Shown in pieces: positions 16,681-24,724 of a stretch of 59,900 nucleotides of DNA. The DNA is from an uncultured Lachnospiraceae bacterium (GTDB taxonomy: Bacteria > Bacillota > Clostridia > Lachnospirales > Lachnospiraceae). The stretch is taken from positions 1-59,900 of the forward strand of contig CAJTWM010000020.1 of assembly GCA_910579805.1 (NCBI GenBank). Reading direction: 5' to 3'. Position 1 is the stretch's first letter. The number at the start of each line of letters is the position of its first letter. The notes beneath the pieces are model-generated. The model saw nothing but the letters and a program-made list of their open reading frames with translations, did not search any database and had not been told where the DNA came from. A program made the translations under genes and the position numbers.

Positions 16681-17478
16681 ATGGAATTATCAAAGAGACT
16701 GAACGCGGTAGCAGCGATGGTTACATCCGGGAATGTGGTATGCGACGTGGGGTGTGACCACGGCTATGTATCTATTTTTCTGATAAAGACGAAGAAATGC
16801 CCGAGAGTTTACGCGCTGGACGTAAGAGAAGGGCCTTTGGAACGGGCAAGAGAACATATAGAGGCCTATGCATGTACGGACTACATAGAATTAAAGCTTT
16901 CCGACGGGCTTTCGGCGATGCCTGCAGGCGCTGCGGATACATTGGTCTGCGCCGGAATGGGCGGCAGGCTGGTCATGAAGATTTTATCCGATAGCATAGA
17001 AAAGGTGCGGGCCATGAAAGAATTGATATTACAGCCCCAGTCGGAGATCGGGCTTGTGAGGAGATTTATCCGTCAGGAAGGGTTCGTGCTTGCAGAGGAG
17101 GATATGGTAGAAGAAGACGGAAAATATTATCCGGTCATGAGGATCGTAGTGCCTTCTACAAGAGATATTGTAAGGCAGCAGCCAGCAGTACGAACGGCGG
17201 ACAAAGAAGGAGAGGAAACCTGCAGGGCGGAGGGGCTGCGGATGCCGGAGGAAAAACAGGCTGTTCTGGATGCTTACGGCCCGGTTCTGCTTGCCGGAAG
17301 GCATCCTGTATTAAAAGAATATCTGGTAAGGCAGGAGGCTCTTTTGGGACAGATTCAAAGGCGGCTGGAAGAATCAGGCGGAAACGGGGAGCAGACGAAG
17401 CAAAGAAAACGGGAGCTGGAAGAAGAAAAGAAGCAGGTGAAGGCAGCGCTCGCTTATTATGAAGAGCCCTTTGGCTGA
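16681..17478 (+). CDS. trmK: tRNA (adenine-22-N1)-methyltransferase
   Basis: 265-residue SAM-dependent methyltransferase of the TrmK family, which modifies A22 of tRNAs. The SAM loop is CDVGCDHGYVS at residues 21-31; VYALDVREGPLERAREH binds the ribose acid, and LVCAGMGGRLV is the family catalytic-region motif. The C-terminal coiled coil (RKRELEEEKKQVKAALA) is as expected. Its place right after rpoD, with a Nif3-like gene next, is typical in Firmicutes. A short insert with low conservation at about residues 160-185 is unremarkable. Confidence 0.9.
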   Translation: MELSKRLNAVAAMVTSGNVVCDVGCDHGYVSIFLIKTKKCPRVYALDVREGPLERAREHIEAYACTDYIELKLSDGLSAMPAGAADTLVCAGMGGRLVMKILSDSIEKVRAMKELILQPQSEIGLVRRFIRQEGFVLAEEDMVEEDGKYYPVMRIVVPSTRDIVRQQPAVRTADKEGEETCRAEGLRMPEEKQAVLDAYGPVLLAGRHPVLKEYLVRQEALLGQIQRRLEESGGNGEQTKQRKRELEEEKKQVKAALAYYEEPFG

Positions 17479-17492
17479 AAGTAATCAGGTCA

Positions 17493-17509
17493 CTAGTGTT
17501 TGAAAAATC
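17493..17509. repeat. short dispersed repeat fragment
   Basis: CTAGTGTTTGAAAAATC resembles segments at 29849, 30879 and 35035 (last one reversed). See the findings. Confidence 0.35.
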
Positions 17510-17605
17510 CTAAAATATGAGCTTTAGGGAAAGAAACACAGGACAATGAAGGCCGGCACGGTCAGAATAAGACAAAAATAAGACGAAAGAAAAGGGGGAA
17601 GGATC

Positions 17606-18388
17606 ATGCGGTGCAGCGAGATCATAGAAAAACTGGAGCAGATCGCTCCGACAAAATATGCGGAGGAATGGGATAACGTAGGCTTTCTTGCAGGCAGGCG
17701 TGAAAAAATGGTACAGACAGTATTTATTGCATTGGACGCTACGGACGAGATCATCGAAGAGGCGATCGAGGTAGGCGCCGATATGATACTTACCCATCAT
17801 CCGCTTATTTTCGAACCGGTCACAAGAGTAAACGGCGATGATTTTATCGGCAGAAGACTGGTAAGACTTTTACAGAACGATATTTGTTATTACGCCATGC
17901 ATACGAACTTTGACGTAGTGGCGATGGCGCAGGCGGCAGCGGATGAAATGGGGCTTACCGGGACGGAGGTCTTGTCGGTGACGTTTGACGACGGGAACGG
18001 GAAAGAAGGGATCGGACGGTACGGTAAGGCAGAACGGGTCATGTCTTTATCCGAGTACGCGGCATATGTGAAAGAGGTATTCCATCTGAAATATGTAAAC
18101 GTTTACGGCGATCTGGAAGCGCCGGTGGAAACGGTCGCTATCTGTCCGGGATCCGGCAAAAGCACGATGAAGGATGCGGTAAGGATCGGCGCAGACGTAC
18201 TGATTACGGGAGACGTGGACCATCATATGGGAATCGACCTTGCCGCGCAGGGCGTTTGTGTGATCGATGCGGGACATTACGGGCTGGAAAAGATTTTCGC
18301 TCCTTATATGAAGGACTTTTTGAAAAAAGAGATTCCTTCCGTACAAATACAGACGGCAGAAGAAAAAAATCCGTTTTATACCCTGTGA
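17606..18388 (+). CDS. Nif3-like dinuclear metal centre hexameric protein
   Basis: 260-residue member of the Nif3/YqfO family (GTP cyclohydrolase I type 2 name in databases), whose cellular role is unsettled. Metal ligands are His64-His65 in LTHHPLIF, Asp103 in HTNFD and the C-terminal IDAGHYGLEK. The YqfO-type insert domain found in longer members is absent. GGGGGAAGGATC gives the ribosome site. It is encoded with trmK in many Firmicutes, so the pairing is normal here. Confidence 0.9.
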   Translation: MRCSEIIEKLEQIAPTKYAEEWDNVGFLAGRREKMVQTVFIALDATDEIIEEAIEVGADMILTHHPLIFEPVTRVNGDDFIGRRLVRLLQNDICYYAMHTNFDVVAMAQAAADEMGLTGTEVLSVTFDDGNGKEGIGRYGKAERVMSLSEYAAYVKEVFHLKYVNVYGDLEAPVETVAICPGSGKSTMKDAVRIGADVLITGDVDHHMGIDLAAQGVCVIDAGHYGLEKIFAPYMKDFLKKEIPSVQIQTAEEKNPFYTL

Positions 18389-18477
18389 CAGGGCATAAAC
18401 TGTTATAGCGGTAACATACTGCCGCAGAAGCAGGCAGTCAGGCCGGATAAAGGATTTTGGGAAGAAAGGAATGGGTT

Positions 18478-20133
18478 ATGGTTACGGTAAAAATCGACGG
18501 GGAAGAGAAGGCATATCAGGAAGGGATCACTCTCGAAACGATCGCCAATGAATATCAGGAAAAATACAATAATTTGATAGCACTTGTTATCTCCAATGGG
18601 AAAATAAAAGAGTTGTCCAAAAAGCTGCGGGAAGACTGCGAATTAAAATTTATTACTTTACAGGATACGATCGGGCATATGACTTATGTGAGAACGGCGC
18701 TTATGATCTTGGCCAAGGCGGTTGAGGATGTAGTCGGTAAGGAAAACCTTACAAAATTAAAGGTGGATTATGCGATCGGACACGGATATTATTGCAGCAC
18801 GGAAGGAAATTTCACCGTGGACAAAGGGCTTGCGGAAAGGGTCGTGAAACGGATGCGGGAAATCGTGGAGTCGGGGACCGAGATCGTAAAGCGGCCTTAT
18901 CATATGGACGACGCAATGAAGCTTTTTGGTTCGCAGGGGATGAAGGACAAGGAAAAGCTGTTTAAGTACAGGCGTAGTTCCTATATCAACGTATATTGCA
19001 TGGACGGGTACTATGATTATTATTACGGCTATATGTTTCCGAATACTTCTTATGTGAAATACTTTGACTTGATCGCATACGAGGGCGGCCTTATGCTTCT
19101 GATCCCCGATAAAAAACATCCGGAGCAGGTTCCGGTATTTGAGCCGAGGGAAAAATTGTTCGCAACATTAAGAGAATCCGATGAATGGGGCAAAAAACTG
19201 GGGATCGACACAGTAGGGGATCTGAACAATGAAATCTGCAAAGGCAATATTAACGAATTGATCTTGGTACAGGAAGCCCTGCAGGAGAGAAAGATCGGCG
19301 AGATCGCTAAAGAGATCGCAGGACGCGGGGGCGTAAAATTCGTTATGATCGCAGGCCCTTCTTCTTCGGGAAAGACGACTTTTTCCCACCGGCTTTCCGT
19401 CCAGCTTAAGACTTACGGGCTGACGCCGCATCCTATCGGGTTGGATGATTATTTCGTTAACAGGGATCAGACGCCGAGAGATGAGAACGGAGATTATAAT
19501 TTCGAATGTCTGGAAGCCATCGATATCGAAAAATTCAATCAGGATATGTGCGCATTATTGGAAGGGAAAACAGTAGAGATCCCGAGCTTTAATTTTAAAA
19601 CGGGAACAAGGGAATATAAAGGAAATTATAAGACCCTTGGCCCGGACGATATCCTTGTCATAGAGGGGATACACGGACTGAACGATAAAATGTCTTATGC
19701 GCTGCCGAACGAAAGCAAATATAAGATCTATATCAGCGCCTTGACCAGCCTGAACGTGGATGAGCATAACCGGATCCCTACGACGGACGGAAGGCTGCTC
19801 AGAAGAATGGTAAGGGACGCGAGGACAAGAGGCTCCTCGGCCCAAAGGACGATCTCCATGTGGCCTTCCGTAAGGCGGGGAGAGGAAGAGAATATTTTTC
19901 CTTTTCAGGAAAGTGCGGACGCCATGTTCAACTCCGTTCTGATCTATGAACTGGCAGTGCTGAAACAGTTTGCCGAGCCGCTTCTTTTCAGTATCGGTAA
20001 GGAGGAGCCGGAATATTTTGAAGCGAAAAGATTATTGAAATTTTTAGGATATTTTATCGGCGTCAGCAGTGAAAATTTACCGCAAAATTCCATTTGCAGG
20101 GAATTTGTGGGAGGCTCCTGTTTCCATGTTTAG
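18478..20133 (+). CDS. nucleoside (uridine) kinase-like protein with TGS domain
   Basis: 551 residues. An N-terminal TGS-like domain (VTVKIDGEEKAYQEGITLETIA) is followed by a threonyl-tRNA-synthetase second-additional-domain-like region (DYAIGHGYYC and EIVKRPYHMDDAMKLF). A phosphoribulokinase/uridine-kinase domain starts near residue 285, with P-loop GPSSSGKTTFSH at about 293-304, GLDDYFVNRDQTP and VIEGIHGLND. It presumably phosphorylates uridine or a related nucleoside with ATP; the role of the tRNA-synthetase-like part is unknown. The frame is open from TTG 18457, but AAAGGA seven bases before ATG 18478 decides. Last protein gene before rnpB. Confidence 0.88.
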   Translation: MVTVKIDGEEKAYQEGITLETIANEYQEKYNNLIALVISNGKIKELSKKLREDCELKFITLQDTIGHMTYVRTALMILAKAVEDVVGKENLTKLKVDYAIGHGYYCSTEGNFTVDKGLAERVVKRMREIVESGTEIVKRPYHMDDAMKLFGSQGMKDKEKLFKYRRSSYINVYCMDGYYDYYYGYMFPNTSYVKYFDLIAYEGGLMLLIPDKKHPEQVPVFEPREKLFATLRESDEWGKKLGIDTVGDLNNEICKGNINELILVQEALQERKIGEIAKEIAGRGGVKFVMIAGPSSSGKTTFSHRLSVQLKTYGLTPHPIGLDDYFVNRDQTPRDENGDYNFECLEAIDIEKFNQDMCALLEGKTVEIPSFNFKTGTREYKGNYKTLGPDDILVIEGIHGLNDKMSYALPNESKYKIYISALTSLNVDEHNRIPTTDGRLLRRMVRDARTRGSSAQRTISMWPSVRRGEEENIFPFQESADAMFNSVLIYELAVLKQFAEPLLFSIGKEEPEYFEAKRLLKFLGYFIGVSSENLPQNSICREFVGGSCFHV

Positions 20134-20188
20134 GACACATAGAAGAGAAAAATAAGCGCAAAATAAAATAGTAGTTTCGTCATAAAAT

Positions 20189-20591
20189 GAAGTAGAACAA
20201 ATGATCGCGGCTGCGTAAGCGGCTGAGGAAAGTCCGGGCTTCATAGGGCAGGATGCCGGATAACGTCCGGTGGAGGCGACTCCAAGGCTAGTGCAACAGA
20301 GAGATACCGCCGACGGTCCGTTTACGGACCGTCTGGTAAGGGTGGAAAGGCAGTGTAAGAGACTACCGTCTTTTTGGTAACAAAAAGAGCCATGTAAACC
20401 CCATCCGAAGCAAGTCCAAATAGAAAGCGTTTATGCCTGCCCGGCAAGCTTTCAGGTGGGACGCTGGAGGCTGCTGGCGACAGCAGTCCAAGATAGATGA
20501 TCATTCGACCGTGTTTCTTCAGGGGCGTATCCTTTGGATACGGATTTCCCTGTAGACCGGTCCGACATAACCCGGCTTATCGTTCTGCTTC
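20189..20591 (+). ncRNA. rnpB: RNase P RNA
   Basis: The catalytic RNA of RNase P, which matures tRNA 5' ends. The conserved core GAGGAAAGTCCGGGCT is at 20225-20240 and its P4 partner ACATAACCCGGCTTA at 20565-20579. Helix P1 closes the molecule: GAAGTAGAAC (20189-20198) pairs with GTTCTGCTTC (20582-20591). Between them lie AGTGCAACAGAGAGA and GGTAAGGGTGGAAAGG, as expected for bacterial RNase P. About 400 nucleotides, normal length. Ends were set from P1 and may be off by a few bases. Confidence 0.95.
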
Positions 20592-20607
20592 ATTTTTGAA
20601 ATAAAAA

Positions 20608-20650
20608 GCTGCCGTTTCTGTCTTTTTCTTTAGACAGGACGGCTGTTTAT
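20608..20650 (+). terminator. terminator after rnpB
   Basis: AGCTGCCGTTTCTGTC (20608-20622) pairs with GACAGGACGGCT (20633-20644) with small bulges, followed by GTTTAT. Confidence 0.55.
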
Positions 20651-20671
20651 ATCTGATTGTTTATTTGTGTG

Positions 20672-20699
20672 GCCGCTGAAGCGGGCAGATGGGAGTTAG
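20672..20699 (+). repeat. stem-loop repeat (copy 2)
   Basis: CCGCT/AGCGG hairpin followed by GGGCAGATGGGAGTTAG, directly before the GTG at 20700, whose ribosome site is GGGAG. Same layout as the copy at 56679. Confidence 0.5.
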
Positions 20700-21617
20700 G
20701 TGGAAGATAATATAAAAGAGAGGAAAAAAGTTAATATAGGAAATACGTTCCGCTGTCTTATCTTCATGCTGTTCCTTTTCTGCACAATGTTTTCTAACAA
20801 GGAAATCAAAGCGCAGACCGTGTCGGAGCGTGAGGCAGGGAAACATCCGCTCATACAGGCGACCGACGTGGTGGAAGAATATAAGGCGCTGGTGCGTTTG
20901 GGATTTTTTAATACCGGCGAGTGGAGTAAGAAGGCAGAGAGCAAGGACAAAGAGACGGAACGGACAGACGGACAGAAAACGGAATGTAAAACGGAGGCGC
21001 AGATGCTTTTTGCCACTCTTGCAGAGGAAACGGCATATGAGAAGGCGCGTGCCGCTACGGTGCAGATCAATATGGGAACGCATTATGGAAGCGGTATATT
21101 GTGGGACATCCGGGAGGGGATGCTTGTTATTGTATCCAACCAACATCTTTTGAAAGAGGCGGAGAGCGGAGAAATTATATTCAGGAACGGAGTCAGCGTA
21201 CAAGGAACGGTCACAGGACTTTCCGATACCAAGGATATTGGATTTATAGAGGCGCCGCTTTTGGATCTTCAGAGAGAGGATTGGCTGATGCTGCGTTTTG
21301 CAGATAAAAGTTTAGAAAATTATGAATCTTTGGCAGCAGGGGATGCTTTGTTCGTGGTAGGTTCTGCAAACGGAGCGGGAGAAGATTATTATGAGGGAAC
21401 GCTTGGAGATACCGATTATTATTTTCCGGAATTTCAATCCGATATGCTGTACGGATATTGTAAAGCCTTGCCGGGAATGTCAGGAGGAGGAACTTTTGAT
21501 AAGAGAGGACGCTTTATCGGTATGCTGACGGCAGGGACGAAGGAAGAGGAGATTGCAAGTATTCCCGTGGGAACCATGGTAGAAGAATATAATAAAATAT
21601 ACGAAAACAGGGAATAA
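20700..21617 (+). CDS. exported trypsin-like serine protease
   Basis: 305-residue S1-fold protease. An uncleaved or cleaved N-terminal hydrophobic segment (CLIFMLFLFCTMF, residues 19-31) directs it out of the cytoplasm. The triad looks intact: His149 in VSNQHLL, Asp179 in SDTKDIGFIEA, and Ser261 in GMSGGGTF (normally GNSGGP). About 80 polar residues lie between the anchor and the catalytic domain. No PDZ domain is present, unlike HtrA. GTG start with GGGAG four or five bases upstream, within a repeat stem-loop. Its substrates are unknown. Confidence 0.75.
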   Translation: MEDNIKERKKVNIGNTFRCLIFMLFLFCTMFSNKEIKAQTVSEREAGKHPLIQATDVVEEYKALVRLGFFNTGEWSKKAESKDKETERTDGQKTECKTEAQMLFATLAEETAYEKARAATVQINMGTHYGSGILWDIREGMLVIVSNQHLLKEAESGEIIFRNGVSVQGTVTGLSDTKDIGFIEAPLLDLQREDWLMLRFADKSLENYESLAAGDALFVVGSANGAGEDYYEGTLGDTDYYFPEFQSDMLYGYCKALPGMSGGGTFDKRGRFIGMLTAGTKEEEIASIPVGTMVEEYNKIYENRE

Positions 21618-21658
21618 GGATAAAAGCATAAAAAAACGGATATAAGGAGGAGCTTAGT

Positions 21659-22552
21659 ATGTACGACATCATCATTATCGGCGCGGGACCTGCAGGTATC
21701 AGCGCGGCTGTTTATGGGAGAAGCAGAGGAAAAAAAGTTCTGGTTCTGGAAAAGAATCAGGTGGGCGGTCTGATCGGGACGGTATCTTCCGTGACCCATT
21801 ATGCAGCGATCGTGCAGGGGGAATCCGGCAGTACATTTGCTGAGCGGATGAAAGAACAGGCCCTTGGAGCCGGTGTGGAGATCCGTTATGAGACCGTAAC
21901 GGGGACAAAGCTTGCAGGCGATATAAAGAAGGTCGTTACGGACAAAGAAAGCTACGAATCTAAAATCTTGATTTTGGCAAACGGCGGTTCCGGACGTATG
22001 CTGGGGATTCCCGGGGAAAATCTGAAAGGCGTCAGATTAAACGCGCCAAGAGACGGCTTGCATTATAAAGGAAAGAACGTGTATGTGATCGGCGGAGCAG
22101 ACGGAGCGGTCAAAGAGGCTCTCTATTTGGCTAAAATAGCGGACAAAGTGACGATCGTATGCATAGAAGAAGAACTTGCATGTATACAGGAGTTTAAAGA
22201 TAAAACTGCAGCTTGTGATAACATTGAAATCATGCCCCATGCAAGCCTTACTGCAGTATATGGCAGAGAAGAGGCGGAAGAACTTGAATTTACGGATCAT
22301 GAAACGGGAGAAAAGCGGATTGTAAAAGACAGTGGGTGCGGAGTATTTGTATACGCAGGAATCGTTCCGAATACGCAGATATACACGGAATTGAAATTAG
22401 ACGGCGGCTATATTCCGGTAGACGCCTCCATGCAGACGGAAATTCCGGGAGTGTTTGCGGCGGGGGATATCTGTGTGAAAAAAGTAAGGCAGGTGGCCAC
22501 AGCCGTTTCCGACGGAGCGGTGGCCGGTATTCAGGCAGCGGCGATGTGCTGA
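21659..22552 (+). CDS. thioredoxin-reductase-like flavoprotein without redox cysteines
   Basis: 297-residue two-dinucleotide-binding flavoprotein. FAD binding is by GAGPAG (residues 8-13), NAD(P)H binding by IGGADGAVKEAL (about 144-155), and the FAD C-terminal motif is GVFAAGDIC. In thioredoxin reductase the sequence before the NADPH loop is CATCDG; here it is NAPRDG (128-133), so both catalytic cysteines are gone. It cannot be a classical thioredoxin reductase. It may act as an NAD(P)H oxidase or pass electrons to another partner. GGAGG ten bases before the ATG. It stands alone between the protease and rsgA. Confidence 0.82.
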   Translation: MYDIIIIGAGPAGISAAVYGRSRGKKVLVLEKNQVGGLIGTVSSVTHYAAIVQGESGSTFAERMKEQALGAGVEIRYETVTGTKLAGDIKKVVTDKESYESKILILANGGSGRMLGIPGENLKGVRLNAPRDGLHYKGKNVYVIGGADGAVKEALYLAKIADKVTIVCIEEELACIQEFKDKTAACDNIEIMPHASLTAVYGREEAEELEFTDHETGEKRIVKDSGCGVFVYAGIVPNTQIYTELKLDGGYIPVDASMQTEIPGVFAAGDICVKKVRQVATAVSDGAVAGIQAAAMC

Positions 22553-22560
22553 TATTTTTG

Positions 22561-22589
22561 TTGACAGCAGTCTGAGGATGGTCTATAGT
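22561..22589 (+). promoter_or_regulatory. strong sigma-A promoter with palindrome at the transcript start
   Basis: TTGACA (22561-22566), 17-base spacer, TATAGT (22584-22589). A perfect 14-base palindrome ATTCATGCATGAAT lies at 22598-22611, where transcription should begin, and could be an operator. Confidence 0.65.
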
Positions 22590-22638
22590 GAAAAAGGATT
22601 CATGCATGAATAAATCTGACAGATAGGAGTGGTTTGTT

Positions 22639-22680
22639 ATGAAAAAGACAGGAGAAAACAGAGGAAATAAACGAAATTAA
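22639..22680 (+). CDS. candidate 13-residue leader peptide
   Basis: ATG 22639 to TAA 22680 encodes MKKTGENRGNKRN. AGGAG lies about nine bases upstream. It sits inside a transcript bounded by the promoter at 22561 and the terminator at 22733. The peptide is polar and basic and matches nothing I know. It could be a regulatory leader for rsgA or simply part of a small RNA. Confidence 0.35.
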   Translation: MKKTGENRGNKRN

Positions 22681-22732
22681 CTGCATAGAGAGACATTCAT
22701 GCTATTATTTGTGATATTAATAAAGACTTATT

Positions 22733-22762
22733 AAAGGAACACATGATAGTGTTCCTTTTTTG
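22733..22762 (+). terminator. rho-independent terminator / possible attenuator before rsgA
   Basis: AAAGGAACAC (22733-22742) pairs perfectly with GTGTTCCTTT (22749-22758) across loop ATGATA and continues in T. It ends 65 bases before the rsgA start with no clear second promoter between. Confidence 0.85.
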
Positions 22763-22826
22763 TACCCATTTTTCGAAGGAAAACGGGTCAAAGAGAAGAA
22801 GGTCATATGGAAAATGGAGGAAAACG

Positions 22827-23840
22827 ATGAAAGATAAAGAGCAAAGGGAAAGAAAGACGGCATATGTAACGGCAGTACATAGAGGAAGGTATGAGCTGGA
22901 GGCGGAAGGGGAAAAATTTTTCGGCAGGTTAAAAGCAGTGGAATTTTTTTACGGAGAAAACGAAAAAGATTTTCCTACTGTAGGGGATCATGTAGAAGTG
23001 GATTTCCAGAAACAGGGAGACAGCGTCATCACAGGGATACTTCCCAGAAAGTCGGTATTTATGAGGTTAAACAGTACGCAGGGGCAGCCGGATCAGGCGG
23101 CAGCGGCAAATTTTGACTATGTATTTATTGTGATGTCACTGAATCAGGATTTTCATATCGGCAAGCTGGAACGTTATCTTGCGGCGGCATGGCAGAGCGG
23201 TGGGACTCCCGTTGTGATTTTGAGTAAAGCGGACCAATGCGGTCATGCAGAGGCATATAGAAGCAAGGCGGCCCAGACAGCGGTAGGAGTAGAGATATGC
23301 TGTCTTTCCGCCAAAACAGGCGAGGGGATGCAGGCATTAGAACCGTTTCTGAAACCGGATAAGGTGATTGTGCTGTTAGGTTCGTCGGGAGTGGGAAAAT
23401 CTTCGCTTGTCAATACGCTGCTTGGCAGTGAGGAGATGAAAACGGGCGGAATCAGGGAATATGATTCTCAGGGAAGGCATACTACGACGCATAGGCAGTT
23501 ATTTGAACTGCCGGAAAAAATATTGCTGCCCGACGGGACGGAAATGGCGGCAGGGGCAAGGATTATTGATACGCCCGGAATGCGGATGCTGAAGGTCAGT
23601 GATGTGGAGGAAGGGCTGGCAGACGCTTTTGGAGAGGTGGAGACGCTTATGTTACGATGCAGATTCCGCAACTGTACACATGGAAACGAGCCCGGATGCG
23701 CAGTCAGGGCGGCGATAGAAGAGGGCAGCCTGTCCCAAAAGAAATGGAAAAATTATCTTTCCATGAAACGGGAGGAAGAATATGCAAGACAGAGGGCGCA
23801 GATCAGGGCAAAACGACAAAGCCGGAAAAAGGGGCGATGA
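22827..23840 (+). CDS. rsgA: ribosome small subunit-dependent GTPase A
   Basis: 337-residue circularly permuted GTPase that helps the last steps of 30S subunit maturation. An OB fold comes first, then G motifs in permuted order: G4 LSKAD, G5 LSAKTG, G1 LLGSSGVGKSSLVN, and G3 IIDTPGMR. The C-terminal zinc knuckle is CRFRNCTHGNEPGC. The tail is very basic (RAQIRAKRQSRKKGR). The frame is open from 22743, but AATGGAGG six bases before ATG 22827 sets the start. It is possibly controlled by the attenuator-like unit upstream. Confidence 0.94.
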   Translation: MKDKEQRERKTAYVTAVHRGRYELEAEGEKFFGRLKAVEFFYGENEKDFPTVGDHVEVDFQKQGDSVITGILPRKSVFMRLNSTQGQPDQAAAANFDYVFIVMSLNQDFHIGKLERYLAAAWQSGGTPVVILSKADQCGHAEAYRSKAAQTAVGVEICCLSAKTGEGMQALEPFLKPDKVIVLLGSSGVGKSSLVNTLLGSEEMKTGGIREYDSQGRHTTTHRQLFELPEKILLPDGTEMAAGARIIDTPGMRMLKVSDVEEGLADAFGEVETLMLRCRFRNCTHGNEPGCAVRAAIEEGSLSQKKWKNYLSMKREEEYARQRAQIRAKRQSRKKGR

Positions 23841-23929
23841 GAAAGCGCAGACAGGCGCAAAGATAGCGGATAGAGGCGAAAAGGGCGGAAAAAAGAAAAA
23901 AGGCGGGAGAAGGTTTATAAGAAGCGTCG

Positions 23930-23958
23930 TTGTAAAGGAAACGGTTGTATGTTATAAT
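23930..23958 (+). promoter_or_regulatory. promoter of the thiol/FeS operon
   Basis: TTGTAA (23930-23935), 17-base spacer, TATAAT (23953-23958). The expected start is about 23965, 50 bases before the TlpA-like gene. Confidence 0.65.
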
Positions 23959-23960
23959 CT

Positions 23961-24003
23961 CTGCGTGGCGTGGAAAGCGTGGATATGCGTGGAAAGCACG
24001 CAG
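23961..24003 (+). repeat. repeat-containing leader with hairpin next to the ribosome site
   Basis: GCGTGGAAAGC occurs twice (23968-23978 and 23987-23997). CTGCGTG (23961-23967) can pair with CACGCAG (23997-24003), whose last bases touch the AGGAGG ribosome site of the next gene. Confidence 0.5.
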
Positions 24004-24014
24004 GAGGGATAAGC

Positions 24015-24593
24015 ATGAAAAAGAAAAATAAGATAAGAATACTGTCCGTTCTTTTGCCAGCGGTCCTGCTGGCCGGATGCGGGGCGGAAAATACGGAAGA
24101 AAAGGCGCAGACCGAAACAAAGAGCGGGGAGACGTCCGCCGCTTTACAGGAAGAAGAAGCGCTTTCTTTTACCGGAGTGGATATAGAGGGAAATCAGGTT
24201 TCTTCCGATATTTTTTCAGAATCCAAGATCACTATGGTCAATGTATGGGCCACTTACTGTAATCCCTGCTTAAGCGAAATGCCGGGCTTGGGAGAACTGG
24301 CAGAAGCTTATGAGGAAGGAGAATTCAGGGTGGTCGGAATCATCAGTGACGTGATGGAGGATGCGGATCAGGAAACGATCGAAGCCGCAAAAGATCTGAT
24401 CGTGCAGACAGAGGCAGGTTATACGCACCTGCTGTTAAACGAGTCCGTCTACCGTGCTCTTTTAACGGAAGTCAGCGTGGTGCCGACTACGTTTTTTATC
24501 GATGAAAATGGCGTAGTCGTAGACACCGTGCTGGGAGCTTTGGAGAAGTCGGCGTGGGAGGAGAAAATCAATGCGCTACTGGAAAAACGTTAG
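24015..24593 (+). CDS. TlpA/ResA-like thioredoxin-fold lipoprotein
   Basis: 192-residue exported lipoprotein. The signal peptide ends in lipobox LLAGC with Cys22; a polar linker follows to about residue 50. The thioredoxin fold has the active site WATYCNPC (Cys82, Cys85) and cis-Pro region VSVVPTTFFID. Such proteins exchange disulfides outside the membrane, often for cytochrome or metalloprotein assembly. The frame is open from 23970, but AGGAGGG before ATG 24015 sets the start. The gene overlaps the CXXC miniprotein by 23 bases and is followed by a FeS membrane protein, so it belongs to one redox unit. Confidence 0.9.
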   Translation: MKKKNKIRILSVLLPAVLLAGCGAENTEEKAQTETKSGETSAALQEEEALSFTGVDIEGNQVSSDIFSESKITMVNVWATYCNPCLSEMPGLGELAEAYEEGEFRVVGIISDVMEDADQETIEAAKDLIVQTEAGYTHLLLNESVYRALLTEVSVVPTTFFIDENGVVVDTVLGALEKSAWEEKINALLEKR

Positions 24594-24723
24594 ACAGTAT
24601 GCATGGATATTGGGAGTAGCGATAGGAGCGGTATGTTTAGGGATTGGCGTCATGTACGGACAGTTCGCCGTTATTTGGAAAAAGGCGGTCATGATCTGCA
24701 TGGAGTGTATCGGAATAGGGTAG
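24571..24723 (+). CDS. CD1871A-family CXXC miniprotein
   Basis: 50-residue protein read in another frame from the end of the TlpA-like gene. MRYWKNVRQYAWILGVAI starts it, one hydrophobic membrane segment covers about residues 10-34, and it ends KAVMICMECIGIG with the C-x-x-x/CxxC-type cysteines characteristic of the CD1871A family. GGAGG nine bases upstream supports translation. Its fixed place between a TlpA-like lipoprotein and a NapH-like FeS protein in Clostridia suggests electron or thiol transfer across the membrane; function is unproven. It is short and easily missed by gene finders. Confidence 0.82.
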   Translation: MRYWKNVRQYAWILGVAIGAVCLGIGVMYGQFAVIWKKAVMICMECIGIG

Positions 24724-24724
24724 G

